Below, one piece after another: positions 27,139 to 37,100 of a DNA stretch of 64,000 bases (the stretch's first letter is position 1; each line of letters opens with the position of its first letter). The DNA is from Robertkochia solimangrovi (lineage in GTDB: Bacteria > Bacteroidota > Bacteroidia > Flavobacteriales > Flavobacteriaceae). The notes beneath the pieces are model-generated. The model was not told where the DNA came from, did not search any database, and saw nothing but the letters and a program-made list of their open reading frames with translations. Both the position numbers and the translations under genes were made by a program. The DNA is taken from the NCBI RefSeq assembly GCF_007279655.1, contig NZ_QKWN01000002.1, forward strand, positions 124,001 to 188,000. The letters are read 5' to 3'.

Positions 27139-29991
27139 ATGGTGAAAACGGAAATTGGGTGGCTGTTGATCTTTCTTGCCGGGATGTTATACGCTACCGG
27201 ACAAGAGCAGAAGGATGCCTTCTTTTCGTTGGATCGAGCAGATCAGGATGTAGCGATCATATATGATGCTTACGGTCCACGATCAGATTCAGTAGCAGCC
27301 CAGTTATTATCAAGGGATATCGAGAAGGTTTTAGGGGGTAGTATTCGTGTTTCGCCATCAAACCGCTCTTATGGGAAGGGAAAACAGATTCTTATCGGAG
27401 GTATTTCTTCAGGTTTGATCCGTAAATTTCTGGATCAGGATTTACCACAAAACTTCACTTCACAATGGGAAAGTTATTACCGGAAAGCTGTTTCTGATTC
27501 ACTTTTGATTATTGGAGGAACGGATGCAAGAGGTACTACCTATGGTGTTGCAGATCTTGCCGCTTACACCGGAGTTTCTCCCTGGTACTGGTGGGCTGAC
27601 GTTCCTGTGGCTCCCCGAAATGAGATTAGAATACCCTCAGCTGAATTTTTCAGCGAATCTCCGGGAATCAAATACAGAGGAATATTCATCAATGATGAAG
27701 ACTGGGGCTTACAGCCCTGGGCAGCAAAGAATTTCGAAAAGGAAGTTGGGGATATCGGACCCAAAACCTATGAAAAGGTATTTGAATTGCTATTACGTTT
27801 AAAGGCAAATACCATCTGGCCTGCCATGCATCCTGTTACCCGTGCATTTTTTCATTATCCCGGAAATGCTGAAATGGCTAAAGCCTATGGTATTGTCGTG
27901 GGGACTTCTCACGCAGAACCTATGTTGCGAAATAATGTGGACGAATGGAAAAAGGAGTTCGGTAAGTTCGATTATGTTGGAAATTCAGAGCGTGTTTACC
28001 GGTACTGGGAAGAGCGAGTAAAGGAAACGGTATCACTGGATGCCATTTATACTGTGGGTATGCGTGGTGTACACGATAGCGGTATGGAAGGAGTGAATTC
28101 AGTAGCCGAAGCTGCAGGCGTATTGAATAAGGTGATCGATGATCAACGTTCATTATTAAGCAGATATTCAGACAAAGCGGTTACCGAAATGCCACAGGCA
28201 TTTACCATTTATAAAGAAGTCTTATCACTTTATGATCACGGACTTGAAATTCCTGAAGATATCACGCTGGTATGGACTGATGATAATTATGGTTATATAC
28301 GTAGGTTGAGCAATTCGAAGGAACGGATGCGGTCTGGAGGAGCAGGGGTGTATTACCATGCTTCCTATTGGGGGCGTCCTCATGATTATTTATGGCTGAG
28401 TACGACACATCCCTCGCTGATCAGGGAAGAGATGATGAAGGCATATTCTCTGGAAGCCCGTAATCTTTGGATCCTGAATGTTGGGGATATTAAACCTGCA
28501 GAATATAATATGCAATTGTTCATGGATATGGCCTTCAATCCTGAGAAATTTACGGCTCCTGAGGTACTTAGAAAACACGGCAAAAAGTTTTATACGGAAA
28601 TTTTCGGAGCGGCAGGAAATACTATAGCTGAATTGAGGAAAGAGTATTTCGACCTTGCCTTCGAACGTAAACCCGAGTTTATGGGTTGGAGTCAAACTGA
28701 GCCAACGACTAAAACAAAGGAATCAGATTATCAGGTTTCTGAATTTGGAGATGAGATCGCCAGGCGTATGGTACGATATACGCATCTGGGAAGAAAAACG
28801 GACAGTATCGGGAGGTTACTTTCCAGGGATCTCAGGGATGCATATTTTCAACTTGTGGCTTATCCGGTCAAGGGCGCTATGTTCATGAATCAAAAACAAT
28901 TACATCGTAACTATGCGATCAAATACAGCAGACAGGGAAGATTATCTGTTCAGGATCATAGGGATCGGTCAATGGCTTATCATGACAGTATACTAAAAAT
29001 CACAACACAGTATAACAATAGTATCTCCGATGGGAAATGGAATTATATAATGGATTATTCCCCCAGAAATTTGCCGGTCTATGGGCAACCTCAGTTTGAG
29101 GAAGTGATGGAGAAAAGCGAGTCTTCATACGGATTTAAAATTGAAGGGGAGGAAGATTCAAAACTACCAACATTTTATATAGGTTATGGAGACAGGAGTT
29201 TTATCGATCTGTATTTGGTAAAACCTGACCTGGTAAAGTGGAAGGTCAAAGGATTGCCGGAATGGGTGAAATTGTCTTCCGACTCAGGAACCTTGAAACC
29301 GGAAAAGGATCAAAAGGAGTACCGTATCCTTGTTACGATCGATGAGGACAAATGGAAACAATCTGGAAAGCCGGAAGCCACTTCGTTTAAATTGGTCTTG
29401 GGGAAATCCTCCACTATGATCGAATTGGAAGTTAGCGATTTTTACGAATCCACTGATCGGGTTTTTCTGGAAAAAAATCATTGGGTTTCGATTCACGCAA
29501 CAAATTTTACCGGTAATACACAAAAAGGAGAAAGATACTGGAAACGTATCGATGACCTTGGTTATAGCGGTTCTGTAATACAGGCGTTTCCCTTGGCTTG
29601 GGCCGAAGTTGATACTTTAAATGTTGAAGAACAACCGACACTTCTATATGATGTTCAGTTAGAATCGGCTTACCAGAAGGGAAATCTACATTTGTTTAGC
29701 TTGCCGACGCATCCGGTAACGAACAAGAATAAAGTAAGGATAGCAGTACAATGGGATAACGGGCCCATACAGATTGTGAATTTTGAAACACAGGGGAGAA
29801 GTGAAACATGGAAACAGAATGTATTGCGAAATAGTGCTTCGGTAACCTTGGAAGTTGATCTGTCAAAGAAATTGAGACATCGGTTAAAAATCTATATGGT
29901 CGATCCGGGTGTTGCTCTGGATTATATCTATATTCAGACTGACGAAGGGGCTGTACCGTACTCCTTAGTGCCGGAAACAAATCATAAATAA
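27139..29991 (+). CDS. GH115 family α-glucuronidase-like hydrolase
   Basis: A 950-aa protein with a signal peptide (ending YATGQ). GH115 features are clear: an N-terminal domain with GGTDARGTTYGVADL, then PWYWWADVPV, YRGIFINDEDWGLQPWA, LKANTIWPAMHPVTRAF, GTSHAEPMLRNN, IYTVGMRGVHDSGM, WTDDNYGYIRRL and GAGVYYHASYWGRPHDYLW. A C-terminal β-rich region follows. GH115 removes 4-O-methyl-glucuronic or glucuronic acid from xylan or arabinogalactan. Here it is the last gene of an operon driven by the rhamnose-regulon promoter, which suggests a glucuronate-substituted pectin or Rha–GlcA–Gal side chains rather than xylan. It is convergent with rhaM, 21 nt away. Confidence 0.92.
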   Translation: MVKTEIGWLLIFLAGMLYATGQEQKDAFFSLDRADQDVAIIYDAYGPRSDSVAAQLLSRDIEKVLGGSIRVSPSNRSYGKGKQILIGGISSGLIRKFLDQDLPQNFTSQWESYYRKAVSDSLLIIGGTDARGTTYGVADLAAYTGVSPWYWWADVPVAPRNEIRIPSAEFFSESPGIKYRGIFINDEDWGLQPWAAKNFEKEVGDIGPKTYEKVFELLLRLKANTIWPAMHPVTRAFFHYPGNAEMAKAYGIVVGTSHAEPMLRNNVDEWKKEFGKFDYVGNSERVYRYWEERVKETVSLDAIYTVGMRGVHDSGMEGVNSVAEAAGVLNKVIDDQRSLLSRYSDKAVTEMPQAFTIYKEVLSLYDHGLEIPEDITLVWTDDNYGYIRRLSNSKERMRSGGAGVYYHASYWGRPHDYLWLSTTHPSLIREEMMKAYSLEARNLWILNVGDIKPAEYNMQLFMDMAFNPEKFTAPEVLRKHGKKFYTEIFGAAGNTIAELRKEYFDLAFERKPEFMGWSQTEPTTKTKESDYQVSEFGDEIARRMVRYTHLGRKTDSIGRLLSRDLRDAYFQLVAYPVKGAMFMNQKQLHRNYAIKYSRQGRLSVQDHRDRSMAYHDSILKITTQYNNSISDGKWNYIMDYSPRNLPVYGQPQFEEVMEKSESSYGFKIEGEEDSKLPTFYIGYGDRSFIDLYLVKPDLVKWKVKGLPEWVKLSSDSGTLKPEKDQKEYRILVTIDEDKWKQSGKPEATSFKLVLGKSSTMIELEVSDFYESTDRVFLEKNHWVSIHATNFTGNTQKGERYWKRIDDLGYSGSVIQAFPLAWAEVDTLNVEEQPTLLYDVQLESAYQKGNLHLFSLPTHPVTNKNKVRIAVQWDNGPIQIVNFETQGRSETWKQNVLRNSASVTLEVDLSKKLRHRLKIYMVDPGVALDYIYIQTDEGAVPYSLVPETNHK

Positions 29992-30012
29992 GCATAGGAT
30001 TGCTGGATCAGA

Positions 30013-30327
30013 TCAATCCATATGAAACACCTCGATTAGCGGTTTTTCGATGGGAGAATGATCAGGATTCGTTTCCATGATATCCGCCATATAAGCCCAC
30101 CATTTTTTCACCAGTGGATGATCGGGTATTGCAGCCGGATCGAAGTCCGATGATAGTTTTTGTACCGCAAATAGTATAAGAGTCTCCGGGTCGAGATAGA
30201 TCGTATAATCAGAAATACCATGTTCTGAAAGTAACGCACTGAGTTCGGGCCATATTTGATCATGTCTTCTTTTGTATTCTTCCTCAAATCCAGCCTTGAG
30301 TTTCATGGTGAATGCGTGCTTTGTCAT
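30013..30327 (-). CDS. rhaM: L-rhamnose mutarotase
   Basis: A 104-aa protein of the RhaM family (α/β-barrel, usual length about 104). Visible family features are AFTMKLKAGFEEEYKRRHD with the conserved His, the WPEL segment, GISDYTIYLDPETLILFAV and the C-terminal WWAYMADIMETNPD. It interconverts α- and β-L-rhamnopyranose, feeding the correct anomer to RhaI. It lies 23 nt downstream of a GH28 gene and probably shares its promoter at 31742–31786. It thereby links extracellular hydrolysis with cytoplasmic rhamnose use. Confidence 0.93.
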   Translation of the reverse strand: MTKHAFTMKLKAGFEEEYKRRHDQIWPELSALLSEHGISDYTIYLDPETLILFAVQKLSSDFDPAAIPDHPLVKKWWAYMADIMETNPDHSPIEKPLIEVFHMD

Positions 30328-30350
30328 AATTGTACCAGTTATTTGTATCG

Positions 30351-31718
30351 TTATTCAGTCTTAAAATTTTCAAGAGCTTCATGTATGTTCGGTGTTTCAC
30401 TTCTAACGGTATCAGTAGAAATACGGACCATTTGGATATCTTTAACCGGAAGATCCTCTTGTCCTAATACCCTGGAGATAAAATCTACGTTTGTAGCCTT
30501 AATATCTTTCATGGTGACATTGCTGATTGGTGTTAGTCGACGTTCGTAGGTTGGTACAAGATCACGCCATTGATACAAAACATCGGTTTCAATACCCAGA
30601 ATTCCGGCTGCGATCGATCCGGCCTTTATATTGTTCATAAATATATGCTTTACATAACCTCCGCGTCGTTCATTGGTCTTGATAAAAAGCAGGTGATTGA
30701 GTTTTGCGTTCGGAGCGACTTCACAGTCTGATATGGAGATATTTTCAATTCCACCGGATAATTCACTTCCAATTGCCAGAAGCTGATGTCCGTTCAAGAC
30801 TTTACAATTACGAATAACGATGTTTTTAGCAGGCGTGTTCAATCTCCAGGCATCCTGATTTCTTCCGGATTTAACGGCAATCGCATCATCGCCCTGATCG
30901 AACAGACAGTCTTCTATCAATACCTGCTGGCTCATTTCGGGATCTACCCCGTCGTTATTATGACCATGTGCCTGCACATTCACGTTACGTATGGTTACAT
31001 CTTTGGAAAGGTAAGGATGGATCACCCAAAACGGACTATTTCGAATGGTGATGTCTTCCAGTAACACATTCTCACAGCGATTAAATTGTATGAATTGTGG
31101 ACGAAAATGAGCGGAGTCATTCACCATTTGACGATGTTCAACCAGGCTATCCTTTACTGCCAGCTCATAGAGTCGTTTTAAACTGTTCATATGCCCCGGA
31201 GGCCTGCCAAACCACGTCTTCCAATGATCCATCTTAGCGTAAAGTTCCCCCGCACCCGTAATAGCTACGTTTTGACAATTATAGGCATAGATCAGTGGCG
31301 AATAGTTATAACATTCGAGTCCTTCCCAGGTCGTGTGAACAGGAGGGAGATAATCTTCCGGGTTATCGGAGAAAATAAGTTTTGCTCCACGCTCCAGATG
31401 AAGGTCAACATTGCTCTTTAAGTGAATCTTCCCGGTAAGCCATTCTCCTTCAGGGATGATTACTTTTCCGCCACCTGCTGCTGCTGCCTTTTCAATAGAA
31501 AGTGCTATGGCTTCTGTAGTGGCCAATTGATCATCTTTCAGGGCACCGAATTCGGTAATGTTAAAAGAAGAAACGTCGCTAAAATCAGGAGTTTTGACAA
31601 CGAAATTCCCGAAAGGTGATTCCACATCATACTCGTATATATGCACCTTTGAAGGTTGTTCATTACAGGAGAAAAGGAGTAAGGCAGGAAGTGTGAAACT
31701 GACAATGAATCTAAGCAT
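30351..31718 (-). CDS. GH28 lipoprotein (polygalacturonase / rhamnogalacturonase type)
   Basis: A 455-aa protein with a lipoprotein signal (LLLFSCNE, Cys18). It is a right-handed β-helix with the GH28 active-site set: NNDGVD (Asn255, Asp256, Asp259), GDD (Asp277 and Asp278), GH (Gly310–His311) and a downstream KTNERRG. GH28 enzymes hydrolyse α-galacturonosidic bonds of homogalacturonan or rhamnogalacturonan by inversion. It is first in a two-gene operon with rhaM, between the susCD terminator and rhaM, and has its own regulon-type operator. Endo against exo action and the exact substrate are undecided. Confidence 0.9.
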   Translation of the reverse strand: MLRFIVSFTLPALLLFSCNEQPSKVHIYEYDVESPFGNFVVKTPDFSDVSSFNITEFGALKDDQLATTEAIALSIEKAAAAGGGKVIIPEGEWLTGKIHLKSNVDLHLERGAKLIFSDNPEDYLPPVHTTWEGLECYNYSPLIYAYNCQNVAITGAGELYAKMDHWKTWFGRPPGHMNSLKRLYELAVKDSLVEHRQMVNDSAHFRPQFIQFNRCENVLLEDITIRNSPFWVIHPYLSKDVTIRNVNVQAHGHNNDGVDPEMSQQVLIEDCLFDQGDDAIAVKSGRNQDAWRLNTPAKNIVIRNCKVLNGHQLLAIGSELSGGIENISISDCEVAPNAKLNHLLFIKTNERRGGYVKHIFMNNIKAGSIAAGILGIETDVLYQWRDLVPTYERRLTPISNVTMKDIKATNVDFISRVLGQEDLPVKDIQMVRISTDTVRSETPNIHEALENFKTE

Positions 31719-31741
31719 TAATGATATGTTTTAAAGATGTT

Positions 31742-31786
31742 TAATAGTACTAAGAATATTCAGGCTCCATATCCTGTACTTACCTG
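31742..31786 (-). promoter_or_regulatory. Probable direct-repeat operator and promoter of the GH28–rhaM operon
   Basis: Minus-strand element CAGGTAAGTACAGGATAT (31786 to 31769), 12 of 18 matches to the consensus and strongest in TACAGGATA. At the usual 19-nt spacing stands TACTATTA (31749 to 31742), a weak −7 box. The element ends 51 nt before the ATG at 31718, compared with 53, 53 and 54 nt at three other sites. It is the weakest promoter of the set but is positioned correctly. Confidence 0.55.
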
Positions 31787-31791
31787 ATACA

Positions 31792-31882
31792 AGTGACAAT
31801 AGTGACACTGGTGATATGGGTGACATTAAGGATACAAAGGGTATAGAGGTGACACCGATGATATGAGTGGCACTGGTGCTGC
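31792..31882 (-). repeat. Degenerate 9-nt tandem repeat upstream of the GH28 operator
   Basis: About ten imperfect 9-nt units of the type (A/G)GTGAYAYT, beginning AGTGACAAT, AGTGACACT, GGTGATATG, GGTGACATT from 31792, then decaying with units such as AGGTGACAC and GAGTGGCAC. It lies between the susCD terminator and the GH28 operator. It has no spacer/repeat structure like CRISPR and no sensible coding frame. It may be a slipped-strand array or an upstream activating element. Confidence 0.5.
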
Positions 31883-31892
31883 TAATGAATGT

Positions 31893-31929
31893 AAAAAACG
31901 CCCCGCCTAATCAGGACGGAGCGTTTTTT
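31893..31929 (-). terminator. Rho-independent terminator after susD
   Basis: Arms AAAAAACGCCCCGCCT (from 31893) and the complementary AGGACGGAGCGTTTTTT (to 31929) pair over about 15 bp with two mismatches around a short loop. Read on the minus strand it follows the susD stop by about 55 nt and ends in a U-run; A/T flanks on both sides make it potentially bidirectional. It separates the susCD unit from the GH28–rhaM unit. Confidence 0.82.
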
Positions 31930-31983
31930 GAGTATGAAGAACTATAAAGTTCTGTGGATCAAATTAACTAAAGATATTCAGTT

Positions 31984-34083
31984 TTAATATCCCGGATTTT
32001 GCCAGGCTGACTTTTGTGAATCAGAGAGGTTGGAACCATCTTCATTCAGTAATCCATCGATAAAGGATTGTGGAATTGGACGAAGTTCGTGTTTGTTCTC
32101 GGTGATTCCCGGAGCAGCTTCTGGGTTAAAGGCTCGGGCTCTGGATACCAGGGTTCCGGTACGTGAGAGTGTTTCCCAACGTTGCCATTCACCCAGTAGT
32201 TCACGGGTGCGTTCATTCAGGATAAAGTTCAATGCCCGATCGTATTCACTGCTTGCACCGATCTTCGCAAGAACCGCCTCGTCTTCTGCCGGAAGGTTAT
32301 TCGGGAAGGAGGTAAGTTCCAGGTTGGATTCATCGGTCGTTACTTCAACATCAGGGTTTGAAAGGTAATACGTATTCATATTCAGATTGCAGTAGATATA
32401 ATTATCAGCTGCAGAATCAATATTCAGCGGATTGTTTTCAAATGCCATGGACCCATCGGTATAATAGGATCGGTTCTCACCCGCTTTCCATTGTGCTCTT
32501 CTTCTTACTACATTGATATCGGTCATGGCGTTACCATATTGGTTTAATCGCACATAACATTCAGCTCTCAGCAGGTAAGTTTCCGCAAGTCGAGCCATGG
32601 TTACATCACGATGTGCATCACCGCGTTCACCATTACGTGAACCGTCCATGGTTTTATTGATTCCGGCAAAGAAATTACAGATAGGCTGGCTCTTGAACTG
32701 GGGTGCCACATATTCACCATTCTGATATAATACCAGAGAATTCGGAATCCATTGTCCGGCTTCACTTGTCAGACTACCGGCGTTAGGAGTCTGGCGATTA
32801 CCATAGTTCCATTCAGGAAGGCGTCCTTCGATATCGGTGAAATCCGGATTCTGAACAAAGGCTCCGAAAGTAAAGCTATCATAGGTATGATCATTCTGAG
32901 TGTTCAGGATCATCACGATCGATGGATCCCCGAGAACGATTCCGGTGTCTTCAGCAGGGATATTATTGGTTCCGTAAACAGTTCTGAAAGTTTTCCACAT
33001 GCGGGCGTCATTCACGTGGTCGAAAACCGCATAACTGTATTCCGTAGGACGACATCTTTGAAAGTCAAGTCCGCCAATCCATGCACCTCTTCGAACCCAG
33101 CCTCCGGAGAAATTCGAAAACTGTGGGTTAAAGTAGCTGGAGGTACGGTTACCGAAGCGTCCGGTGGTAGAGGCATCCAGGTTATGACCTGCGGCCATCA
33201 GAATCTCATCCAGTTGTTCGTTCGCATTATCAACCCCTGTCCAGTTCGCATAAAGATCACTGTAGTTATCGGTAAGTCCTCCACGGGCATTTATCGCATA
33301 GGTACAAGCTTCTATGGCTTCTTCGAGGTCACCCTGTACATAGGAACTGTTCCAGTCGTCATTTCTTTCAGAGGAGCGGAATAACAATGCTTTTGCCAGA
33401 AAGTGTGCAGCGGTAGCCTTGGTCCAGGTAATTCCTTTTCCATAGGTATATACTTCACCTTCAAAGTGCTCATAGGCATTTCTCAGGTCTGAGATCACTT
33501 GTTCCCAGCATTCTTCTTCAGTGGATCTCTCAAAATTTCTTACGATACCAACTGCAGGTTCTGTTTGCAGTACCACACCGCCGTATTGAGCGGTAAGACG
33601 ATAGTAATTGTATCCGCGAAGGAAATAGGCATGCGCCAGAATTCGGTTTCGGGTGCTTACATCTTCGATAACTTCCTCTGCTTTCGAAATAATAATGTTT
33701 GCGGAAGAGATTCCGTAATACATCTCATCCCAAAGGGCAGCAGGGGAGGTTGCGTTATTATTGGCAGCACCTGTGGAAGGTGTTGCTCCGATCGGACCCA
33801 GACGGTTGTCATAGGTGTTCCACATCTCGTTGGTGAGGTCGTTTGCATTAGTGAACTCGTCAGTTCCATACAGTGTGGTTCCGTAGGCCCATTCATATCC
33901 GAAATGCCAGCGAATGTTCCCATATAGGGAAATGGCCAGGTCTTCAAGTCCTTCAGGAGTATCAAAATATTCGGTTGAATACTGATTGCTTAATTCTTCG
34001 TTGAGAAAATCCTTGTTACATGAGGTAATCGACATACCTGTAATGAGTGCAAGTGAAATTCCTATATGTTTTATATACTTCAT
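31984..34083 (-). CDS. susD: SusD/RagB-family outer-membrane glycan-binding lipoprotein
   Basis: A 699-aa protein with lipoprotein signal (ITSCNKDFL). I start it at the ATG at 34083; the upstream TTG at 34089 is unlikely. SusD features are the post-Cys DFLNEELSNQYSTEYFDTPEGLEDL segment, helical TPR-like repeats with RNRILAHAYFLRGYNYYRL and LAKALLFRSSERND, MARLAETYLLRAECYVRLNQYG, and the C-terminal LNERTRELLGEWQRWETLSRTG. It forms the surface lid of the TonB-dependent importer encoded 47 nt upstream. At about 700 aa it is longer than many SusDs (500–600). The ligand is probably a rhamnogalacturonan oligosaccharide. Confidence 0.93.
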   Translation of the reverse strand: MKYIKHIGISLALITGMSITSCNKDFLNEELSNQYSTEYFDTPEGLEDLAISLYGNIRWHFGYEWAYGTTLYGTDEFTNANDLTNEMWNTYDNRLGPIGATPSTGAANNNATSPAALWDEMYYGISSANIIISKAEEVIEDVSTRNRILAHAYFLRGYNYYRLTAQYGGVVLQTEPAVGIVRNFERSTEEECWEQVISDLRNAYEHFEGEVYTYGKGITWTKATAAHFLAKALLFRSSERNDDWNSSYVQGDLEEAIEACTYAINARGGLTDNYSDLYANWTGVDNANEQLDEILMAAGHNLDASTTGRFGNRTSSYFNPQFSNFSGGWVRRGAWIGGLDFQRCRPTEYSYAVFDHVNDARMWKTFRTVYGTNNIPAEDTGIVLGDPSIVMILNTQNDHTYDSFTFGAFVQNPDFTDIEGRLPEWNYGNRQTPNAGSLTSEAGQWIPNSLVLYQNGEYVAPQFKSQPICNFFAGINKTMDGSRNGERGDAHRDVTMARLAETYLLRAECYVRLNQYGNAMTDINVVRRRAQWKAGENRSYYTDGSMAFENNPLNIDSAADNYIYCNLNMNTYYLSNPDVEVTTDESNLELTSFPNNLPAEDEAVLAKIGASSEYDRALNFILNERTRELLGEWQRWETLSRTGTLVSRARAFNPEAAPGITENKHELRPIPQSFIDGLLNEDGSNLSDSQKSAWQNPGY

Positions 34084-34130
34084 ATTCAATGAGTTTAAAG
34101 TGTATCTTTTATTTTCGATGAAACTTTCAT

Positions 34131-37100
34131 TTATATTCCGATATCGATTCCAAGTGAAAAGCTTCGGTTGAATATCGTGTTACTCACGTCGAGATCATAC
34201 CAGTCGATCGACTGATAGATACTACCGGGATTCACAGCCTGAACATAAACTTTAACATTACTCATTCCGTATTTGCTGCAAAGGTCATCTGGGAGGTTGT
34301 ATCCGAGTGAGATATTTCTGATCTTAACAAAAGAGGCATCTCTGAATCCGAGAATACCGGAAAACTCATCCTGAGAACCTGATGTTGCCTGTCCGAGAAT
34401 TGGTTTCTGGAATTCAGCATCTGTATTCTCCGGGGTCCAGTAATCCACATCGATCTGATTGGCATGCGCCGTCATGGCCTGTCCACCCAGATTCACCATA
34501 TAACCCAGTCTTGAGTACGTGTTGATCGAAAGTTCAAGTCCTTTAAAAGTAAAAGTGTTGTTCCATCCAAGGGTCCATCTCGGGTTACTGTTTCCGAGAA
34601 CTACACGGTCATCCGCATTCATAACATAATCTCCATTCTGGTCTTTAGGTCGCACATTACCAGGAGTAAAGGAATAACCGTTGGCGTTCCAAAGTGCCAT
34701 TTCAGCCTGGTCTTCCGGAGTATCCTGCCATAATCCTTCATTGTCATAGCCATATTGAACCGCGATCGATTGACCGATAAACCAGGCGTTATCGACCATA
34801 TCGTTTTCACCATAAGCGAGTTTATCGATCTCGTCTTTCTGCCATGCCACGTTGATATTGGAGTCCCAGGCGAATCCACCTGCGGTTTCGATAGGGGTAA
34901 CATTTAAGGTTAATTCCACCCCACGGTTATTGGTTTCTCCAATGTTCGCATAGGTATTCGGGAAACCGGTCAGCGTTGGAATATTAACCAGCATTAGCAG
35001 GTCTTTTGTATAGGATTTATACATATCCAGGCTACCATTGATTCGGTTATTGAAGAATCCAAAATCAATTCCCAGGTTGTACTGGGTCGTTTTCTCCCAT
35101 CCCAGGTTAGGATTTGCCATAGTGAGCTGATCTCTTGAGTAATAGGGTTCATTCGTGGTATATCCAACCTGATTGCTGATCCCGTTGAACGGAAGGAAAA
35201 TCTGAGCGATATCTCCTTTTGTCGCATAGGGAGATACGGCAGAATTACCAGTTGTTCCTACACCGAAACGTACTTTTAGATCGGTCAGCCAGTCTACATC
35301 GGTCATAAAGGCTTCCTGCTTCACTCTCCAGGCAAGTGCTGCTGATGGAAAGAAATCCCATTTTCTTCCTTCTCCTAACTGAGAAGCTCCATCCCAGCGT
35401 CCTGAAAAGGTTAGCAGGTATCTGTTATCAAAACCATAGTTCATACGTACCATATAGGAACTCAATTGACGTTCATTGATCCCTGAACTCATGGATGCAT
35501 TGTTGGAAGGTTCTGATATATCTATCGATCCGAAGTTATTCCAAAGGAAGGATTCTTTCGGGATATTATTGGCACTCATCGCAGATTCTTCAATATTCCA
35601 GGAAGAAGCGGTTTGTAAAAGAGTTACGCCAACATTATGTTTTTCGGCGAAGGTGTGATTATAATTGATGATATTGTCAAGGGTCCATGAAAGGTCACGA
35701 CGGTTTCGCAATCTTGCATAATTCACTCCTGGCGATCCGTCTGAATTGATTCTGTGGGAAGAGAGGCCGTCGATATAAACCCCTTCTCTCCAATGTCTGA
35801 AATCCGGACCGAAGCTGAATTTATAAGTAAGTCCGTCCAGCACATCTACCATTTCTCCAAAATCAAAAGTAGCAGAGAAACTTCCCATTGCACGCATGGT
35901 TTCTGAAAGTTGTGTACTTTTTTCCCATTCGTTCATGATGGTGTACACACCGTTTTCACCCCCTGGATTGATCACAAGATTTCCGTTCGCATCATAAGGA
36001 ACGGCCATATTATAGATCGACTTGGCAGTTCCGTAGATCGCATCCGGTACCGAACCACTTCGTCCACCCAACGTAGACATTCCATAATCCTGTTCACTCC
36101 AGGTGATATTCATATTAGCATTAAGCGTGAACCAGTCCGTAGGACGAATTTCAGTGCTTAATTTAGCGGTATATCTTTCGTAATACTGACCTTTTTGAGT
36201 TCCTTCATTATCGAGATATCCAAACGATGCATAAGCATTCATTCGATCGGTACCACCGCTTGCACTGATGTTGTGCTCAGTGGTGACAGAGGTCTGAGTA
36301 ACGAAATCGGTCCAGTCGGTGTTCACCACTCTTGAAGGATCCCAGCTACCACCTTCCCATCCGCTGAGGACATTGTCACGGGAAGTCTGACCATCCAGTG
36401 CGCTGTCAAAAATGATAAAGTCATTGTCATAAGTCGGTGAATCCGGGTGCGCATAGGTATTTGGATCCAGATTATAAGCGGCCCATCTACGGAATTCGAT
36501 AAATTCTGAAGCACTCATGGAAGGAGCCCTGTCAACGATATCAGAAGTGGTTACCACTCCGGAGTAGTTAAGGGTGAATCTTCCCGGTCTTCCCTGCTTG
36601 GTTGAAACAATGATCACCCCGTTTGCCCCTCTGGAACCATAAATGGCTGTGGCCGACGCATCTTTCAATACTTCGATGGAAGCGATATCTCTTGGGTTAA
36701 GTGTTTCAATAGCATTTGGTGACATCAATGGCACACCGTCTACAACATATAAAGGCGAGTTACTTGCCGTTAATGATCGGTTACCGCGAATTCTGATGGA
36801 ACCAACAGTACCCGGACGCTGGCTACTTGTGATATCCACACCGGCTGCCTTACCTTGTAATGCTTCAAAAGCATTGTTTACCGGTTGGGTCATCAGTTCT
36901 TCAGCACCGACACTCACCAAAGAGCCGGTAACATCAGATTTTTTCTGGGTTCCATATCCGATAACAACGACCTCATCCAATTCGTTGCTGTCAGGTTCCA
37001 TTATGACATCATAGACAGCTGCCTGTCCAATAGTTTTCTCAATCGTTTGAGAACCTACATACGTAAAAACTAACACTTCACCTGGTGAAACGTTAATGCT

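Noticed and set aside
31792-31882. CRISPR-like array
   Set aside because: Units are about 9 nt, contiguous and degenerate, with no spacers and no cas genes nearby.
32752-33384. 210-codon + strand frame inside susD
   Set aside because: Antisense shadow of a clear SusD gene, with no domain and no start context.
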